DNA of 64,000 bases from Paenibacillus agricola. Its GTDB lineage: Bacteria; Bacillota; Bacilli; Paenibacillales; NBRC-103111. Positions 61,082 to 64,000 of this stretch are shown here, in pieces; the first letter of the stretch is position 1, and each line of letters starts with the position of its first letter. The notes beneath the pieces are model-generated. The model saw only the letters and a program-made list of their open reading frames with translations. It searched no databases and was not told the DNA's origin. A program made the position numbers and the translations under genes. The DNA lies in contig NZ_JAAOIW010000001.1 in the NCBI RefSeq assembly GCF_011440305.1, forward strand, positions 558,001-622,000, read 5' to 3'.

Positions 61082-61723
61082 TTACGAAGCCATAGTGATG
61101 AGCATAGGTGTGACCCATTTCATCATGATTGGCGAAATTGTGGCTTCGAACCAAGCAACACCCGCCAATAAGAAGCCCGTTAGTAGAATAGTTCCAGCAT
61201 ACCGCATAAAAAGTTCATAAAACGATCCATTCCGTATCATCAATCGTTGCTTGACCAAGTAGATCGAGAAGGCAATCGCTGTAACACTGCATACTATTAA
61301 AGCGGGAATGACCACCAGATTTTGTGGTGCAATCGAAACCAAGGCAAACAGGAGCCCTTTCCATGAGAATTGGGCCACCAAATAGCTTACGCTAAAGCCG
61401 ATCAGCACTCCTTTTAAAAAATCAAGAATCAATATAAGCGGCAGTCCAATAACAGACATACCCAGTAACCAAATAATTAAAATCCATTTCATATGCAGAG
61501 TAAAAGACCTCTGGAAAGTTGACCCTACATCCGTCAAAGCCCCCTGCTCCACCGAAGAAAAAAAGTTGCCCACAAAACGCATAATCTCCTGCTTTTGCTC
61601 TAATGACAAGGCACCCGCCATGATGGTGCCGAATACCACACCTGTGAGAAAAATAACGCCAACAAACACATATAAGGATAAATGCTCCTTCATATAGAGC
61701 TGCAGCGAACGATTACGATCCAT
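61082..61723 (-). CDS. spoIIM: Stage II sporulation protein M
   Basis: This 213-residue membrane protein is part of the SpoIID-SpoIIM-SpoIIP machine that remodels septal peptidoglycan during engulfment. It has about five membrane segments. The family region GLPLILILDFLKGVLIGFSVSYLVAQFSWKGLLFALVSIAPQNLVVIPAL is visible around residues 105-155. I chose the ATG at 61723 with GGGAGG 10 nt upstream. It lies between fur and the EndoQ gene, as in B. subtilis. Confidence 0.94.
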   Translation of the reverse strand: MDRNRSLQLYMKEHLSLYVFVGVIFLTGVVFGTIMAGALSLEQKQEIMRFVGNFFSSVEQGALTDVGSTFQRSFTLHMKWILIIWLLGMSVIGLPLILILDFLKGVLIGFSVSYLVAQFSWKGLLFALVSIAPQNLVVIPALIVCSVTAIAFSIYLVKQRLMIRNGSFYELFMRYAGTILLTGFLLAGVAWFEATISPIMMKWVTPMLITMAS

Positions 61724-61805
61724 GGTGAACAAGCCTCCCTTGCACGATTAGTACAAGGATATGAGGACTAGAGCAAAGATATGACAAAAAGGGATGTGAG
61801 ATTCT

Positions 61806-63032
61806 TTAGTTATTGATCACTTTACCATACTTCCCGCCCCCACCTACCTGAAGAGTGAGCTTATCCTCTCTTGCTTGCCCGATGTAGCTCGCACACTCCT
61901 CACCTATCACTTCTGCCAGCTGCTCCAAGGGAATGTGATGGAGCACCTTCATTTCAGTTCCAAAACGCTCCAGCAAGCCCTTCAACTTCTTCGGACCAAT
62001 TCCCGGAATATACTCAAGGGGCACCTGATAATGATAGGGCGGACGCTGCGGCGACGCTCCGAATAGCTCCGTTTCCGTTGAAGACACCAAATCCGCAGAA
62101 GTTGCTTTTGGCCCACGGTCTGCAATCTCCTGTATACGGTCCATCACACCACGCACGACCTTTTTACTGCCGCAGTACAGGCAACGTTCAACCGTCGTTT
62201 CCACCTCATCTAGGATGGAGCTGCAGGCCGCACAATAGGTGCGATGGTATTTGCCAAGCCGCGGGTTCAGCCCATAATTAGCAATTACGCCCCGCCCATC
62301 TTGATTCGCTAATACTTTGCTTAGTTCAGCAAAACTGGGTTCCTCCATCTGGAGCCTATTGTACTCACGGGCTATTTTGGCAAGCGAGTGGGCATCAGAA
62401 TTGGTCAAGAACGTATAGCGGTCCAGCTCGGATATCGCGCCCGCCATTTCCGAATCAGCACTTAACCCAAGCTCCACAGCAGCAATCTTATCCAAATCCA
62501 GCACATGCTCCATCCGTGTGGAGCAGCTTCCATACATACTTTTGTGTGGTGTGAAAATATGTGCCGGAACCAATAAACCGCCGCGGCCTACAACTTCATC
62601 CTGCAATACCTTGCCTGGGACATAAATGCGCTGTGAGCTTAGCTCCACATTTTTCATATGCTTGGACATCCACCTGGTAAACTCCTGCATAATCGCAAGT
62701 GTAGGCATGTAAGCCAGTAAATGGGCAGTACCCATCCCAGGATCACGAATTTCTAGCTCGCTGCCCAGAATGATCGTCGAACTATGGTAACGGATCCCCC
62801 CGCCTGCGAGCTCCTCCATTTCGCCCCGATCCAAATAATGCTGCATTTCCCGTTGCACGGAGGGGGAATGGCAATCGATAATACCGATCAAATCCATACC
62901 TTTACGTTCCGATGCTTCGCGGGCGATATTGTAAAAGGTCAAATTTTGGGCTCCGCTTATTTTTACAGCCTGCCCCTCTTCTGTACGCCCGATATGAATA
63001 TGCAGGTCAGCGTAAAACGGCTTCAAGGCCAT
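61806..63032 (-). CDS. Endonuclease Q-like PHP-domain DNA repair nuclease (YqxK type)
   Basis: This 408-residue protein matches the EndoQ family, which nicks DNA 5' of deaminated bases. An N-terminal PHP domain has metal ligands in YADLHIHIG and IGIIDCHSPSV, GSELEI and HIFTPHKSMYG, and FLTNSDAHSLAKIAREYNR. A zinc finger (CAACSS, CLYCGSK) lies near residue 275. A C-terminal helix-hairpin-helix (YIPGIGPKKLKGLLERFG) completes the layout. It starts one base after the nudF stop, so the two are cotranscribed. Confidence 0.88.
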   Translation of the reverse strand: MALKPFYADLHIHIGRTEEGQAVKISGAQNLTFYNIAREASERKGMDLIGIIDCHSPSVQREMQHYLDRGEMEELAGGGIRYHSSTIILGSELEIRDPGMGTAHLLAYMPTLAIMQEFTRWMSKHMKNVELSSQRIYVPGKVLQDEVVGRGGLLVPAHIFTPHKSMYGSCSTRMEHVLDLDKIAAVELGLSADSEMAGAISELDRYTFLTNSDAHSLAKIAREYNRLQMEEPSFAELSKVLANQDGRGVIANYGLNPRLGKYHRTYCAACSSILDEVETTVERCLYCGSKKVVRGVMDRIQEIADRGPKATSADLVSSTETELFGASPQRPPYHYQVPLEYIPGIGPKKLKGLLERFGTEMKVLHHIPLEQLAEVIGEECASYIGQAREDKLTLQVGGGGKYGKVINN

Positions 63033-63033
63033 G

Positions 63034-63594
63034 CTAAAAGCTTCCTGTCAGCTTATAGACCTGCCATGCATAAACAGCTGTAATCGTCTTCGCATCGCTG
63101 ATACGCCCTTCACGCATGTATTGCTGGGCTTGATCAAGGGTAATGCTTTCCACATCGAGAAATTCATCCTCATCCAGATGGGCTTCCCCCTTAATTAGCT
63201 GCTCTGCTACGTATAAATGAATAATTTCATCGGCAAACCCTGGAGATGTGTAAAAGGAGCTTATCAGCTTTAACGTATCGCAGCTATAGCCTGTTTCTTC
63301 TTCCAGCTCCCGTTTTGCCGCATCCAGCGGGTCTTCACCGGCATCCAGCTTGCCTGCGGGAATTTCAATCTGGTTGCGTTCCAAAGGCTTGCGGTACTGC
63401 TCTACAACCAGCATCCGGTCATCGACTATAGCCAATACGGCTACAGCTCCGGGATGCTTCACAATCTCGCGTGTAGCTATATTGCCGTTCGGGAGGCGGA
63501 CCGTGTCCACCTGCAAGGAAATGATTTTTCCTTGGAAAATGGATTCTGTAGAAAGGGTAACTTCTTCAAACTTTTTATGATTTATTGGTGTCAT
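63034..63594 (-). CDS. nudF: ADP-ribose pyrophosphatase (Nudix hydrolase)
   Basis: This 186-residue enzyme cleaves ADP-ribose to AMP and ribose 5-phosphate. The Nudix box is GKLDAGEDPLDAAKRELEEETGY near residue 82 (G-x5-E-x7-R-E-x2-E-E-x-G-Y). VVEQYRKPLERNQIEIPAG and the YTSPGFADEIIHLYVA loop are characteristic of the ADP-ribose group. GGAGG lies 9 nt before the ATG. It heads the unit with the EndoQ-like gene. Confidence 0.95.
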   Translation of the reverse strand: MTPINHKKFEEVTLSTESIFQGKIISLQVDTVRLPNGNIATREIVKHPGAVAVLAIVDDRMLVVEQYRKPLERNQIEIPAGKLDAGEDPLDAAKRELEEETGYSCDTLKLISSFYTSPGFADEIIHLYVAEQLIKGEAHLDEDEFLDVESITLDQAQQYMREGRISDAKTITAVYAWQVYKLTGSF

Positions 63595-63825
63595 TTGACA
63601 TTTCCTCCGTTTTAAATAGTAAGATTTGCTGTAATACTACTTACAGACAATATTGGTGTTACAAACAAAATTAGTGCAGCCAGCTTGAAGCCCTATTATA
63701 TCACAGTCGACACGACCTCATATATGACCCGTCCTTTAGGATTAATGAATCCCATAAGCATATTTGGCCCCAGCAGCTCATACGGTATAAAGAACCCATT
63801 TTAACCGGAAAAGAGGGACAAGATT

Positions 63826-64000
63826 ATGAAAACCTATATCTCAGAAAAACAATTAAGCATGGTGGGAAGAGTTTGGGAAATTCGGAGGTACTTAAAGCTG
63901 GCTCAACGAAAGCTTACCAAGGATACGAGCCTCTTGACCTATTTGGCAGAGCAAACGGACTATGCACATACCAAACCCAGCTCTTTGGTGCTTGACGAAG
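63826..64000 (+). CDS. MciZ-like cell-division (FtsZ) inhibitor, 5' part, runs off the right edge
   Basis: The frame has 58 codons in the window with no stop yet, starting MKTYISEKQLSMVGRVWEIRRYLKL. This resembles B. subtilis MciZ (40 residues, VGKAWEIRAKLKEY), a sporulation peptide that caps FtsZ filaments, and MciZ is encoded next to nudF there too. Here the protein is already longer than 40 residues. AGAGGG lies 8 nt before the ATG. The identification rests on the short VGxxWEIRxxLK match and position. Confidence 0.6.
   Translation, partial: MKTYISEKQLSMVGRVWEIRRYLKLAQRKLTKDTSLLTYLAEQTDYAHTKPSSLVLDE

Overview
The window is a stretch of chromosome from a low-to-moderate-GC, endospore-forming Firmicute. 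The gene content and order point to the Paenibacillaceae (Paenibacillus or a close relative). The basis is gene-order recall and protein motifs, not a database search. Almost every gene lies on the minus strand, and the order follows the classical Bacillus subtilis backbone: gpsA-der-yphA-fni-rpsA-cmk-ypfA-ypeB-prsW-ypbH, then serA, resEDCBA-rluB-spmB-spmA-dacB, scpB-scpA, ribH-ribBA-ribE-ribD, ppiB-lysA-spoVAF/AB/AA, sigF-spoIIAB-spoIIAA-dacF, pdp, punA-deoB-xerD-yqzK-fur-spoIIM-endoQ-nudF, and a partial mciZ-like gene at the right edge.

Region by region. 1-7 kb holds phospholipid synthesis (gpsA, plsY, a PlsC-type acyltransferase), ribosome-associated functions (der, S1), cmk and a type II IPP isomerase. 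7-14.5 kb holds a PilZ-domain YpfA/MotI-like protein, YpeB without an adjacent sleB, PrsW, a MecA-type adaptor, a lipoprotein polysaccharide deacetylase and a CPBP protease. 14.6-16.6 kb is a T-box-controlled serA. 16.6-26.3 kb is the resABCDE cytochrome c maturation and redox-signalling block, followed by spore-maturation and cortex genes. 26.4-34.8 kb holds an HD-GYP protein, YtfJ/YtfI, ScpAB and the riboflavin operon behind an FMN riboswitch. 34.8-44.4 kb holds ppiB, lysA, a shortened spoVA cluster, the spoIIA operon with a strong sigma-H-type promoter, dacF and pdp.

44.5-57.2 kb is the accessory part. A carbohydrate-uptake module (beta-propeller protein, two LplB/LplC-type permeases, a large solute-binding lipoprotein and a divergent AraC regulator, with a perfect-consensus cre site over the transporter promoter) sits between pdp and punA. 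With it are an orphan membrane-anchored CuA cupredoxin, a solitary YvyF-like zinc protein, a decayed MFS transporter, tandem purine nucleoside phosphorylases, and a GTPase gene joined in frame to the remains of an Rpn-type nuclease gene. 57.2-64 kb returns to the conserved backbone.

The most unusual signal is not a gene. A short palindromic element occurs five times. At four loci (yphA, resB, yqzK, fur) it sits 15-17 nt upstream of the start codon, abutting the Shine-Dalgarno sequence, and the arm substitutions are compensatory. No rRNA, tRNA, CRISPR array, complete insertion sequence or prophage was seen. Many genes appear to use TTG or GTG starts; those starts are corrected here from ribosome-binding sites.
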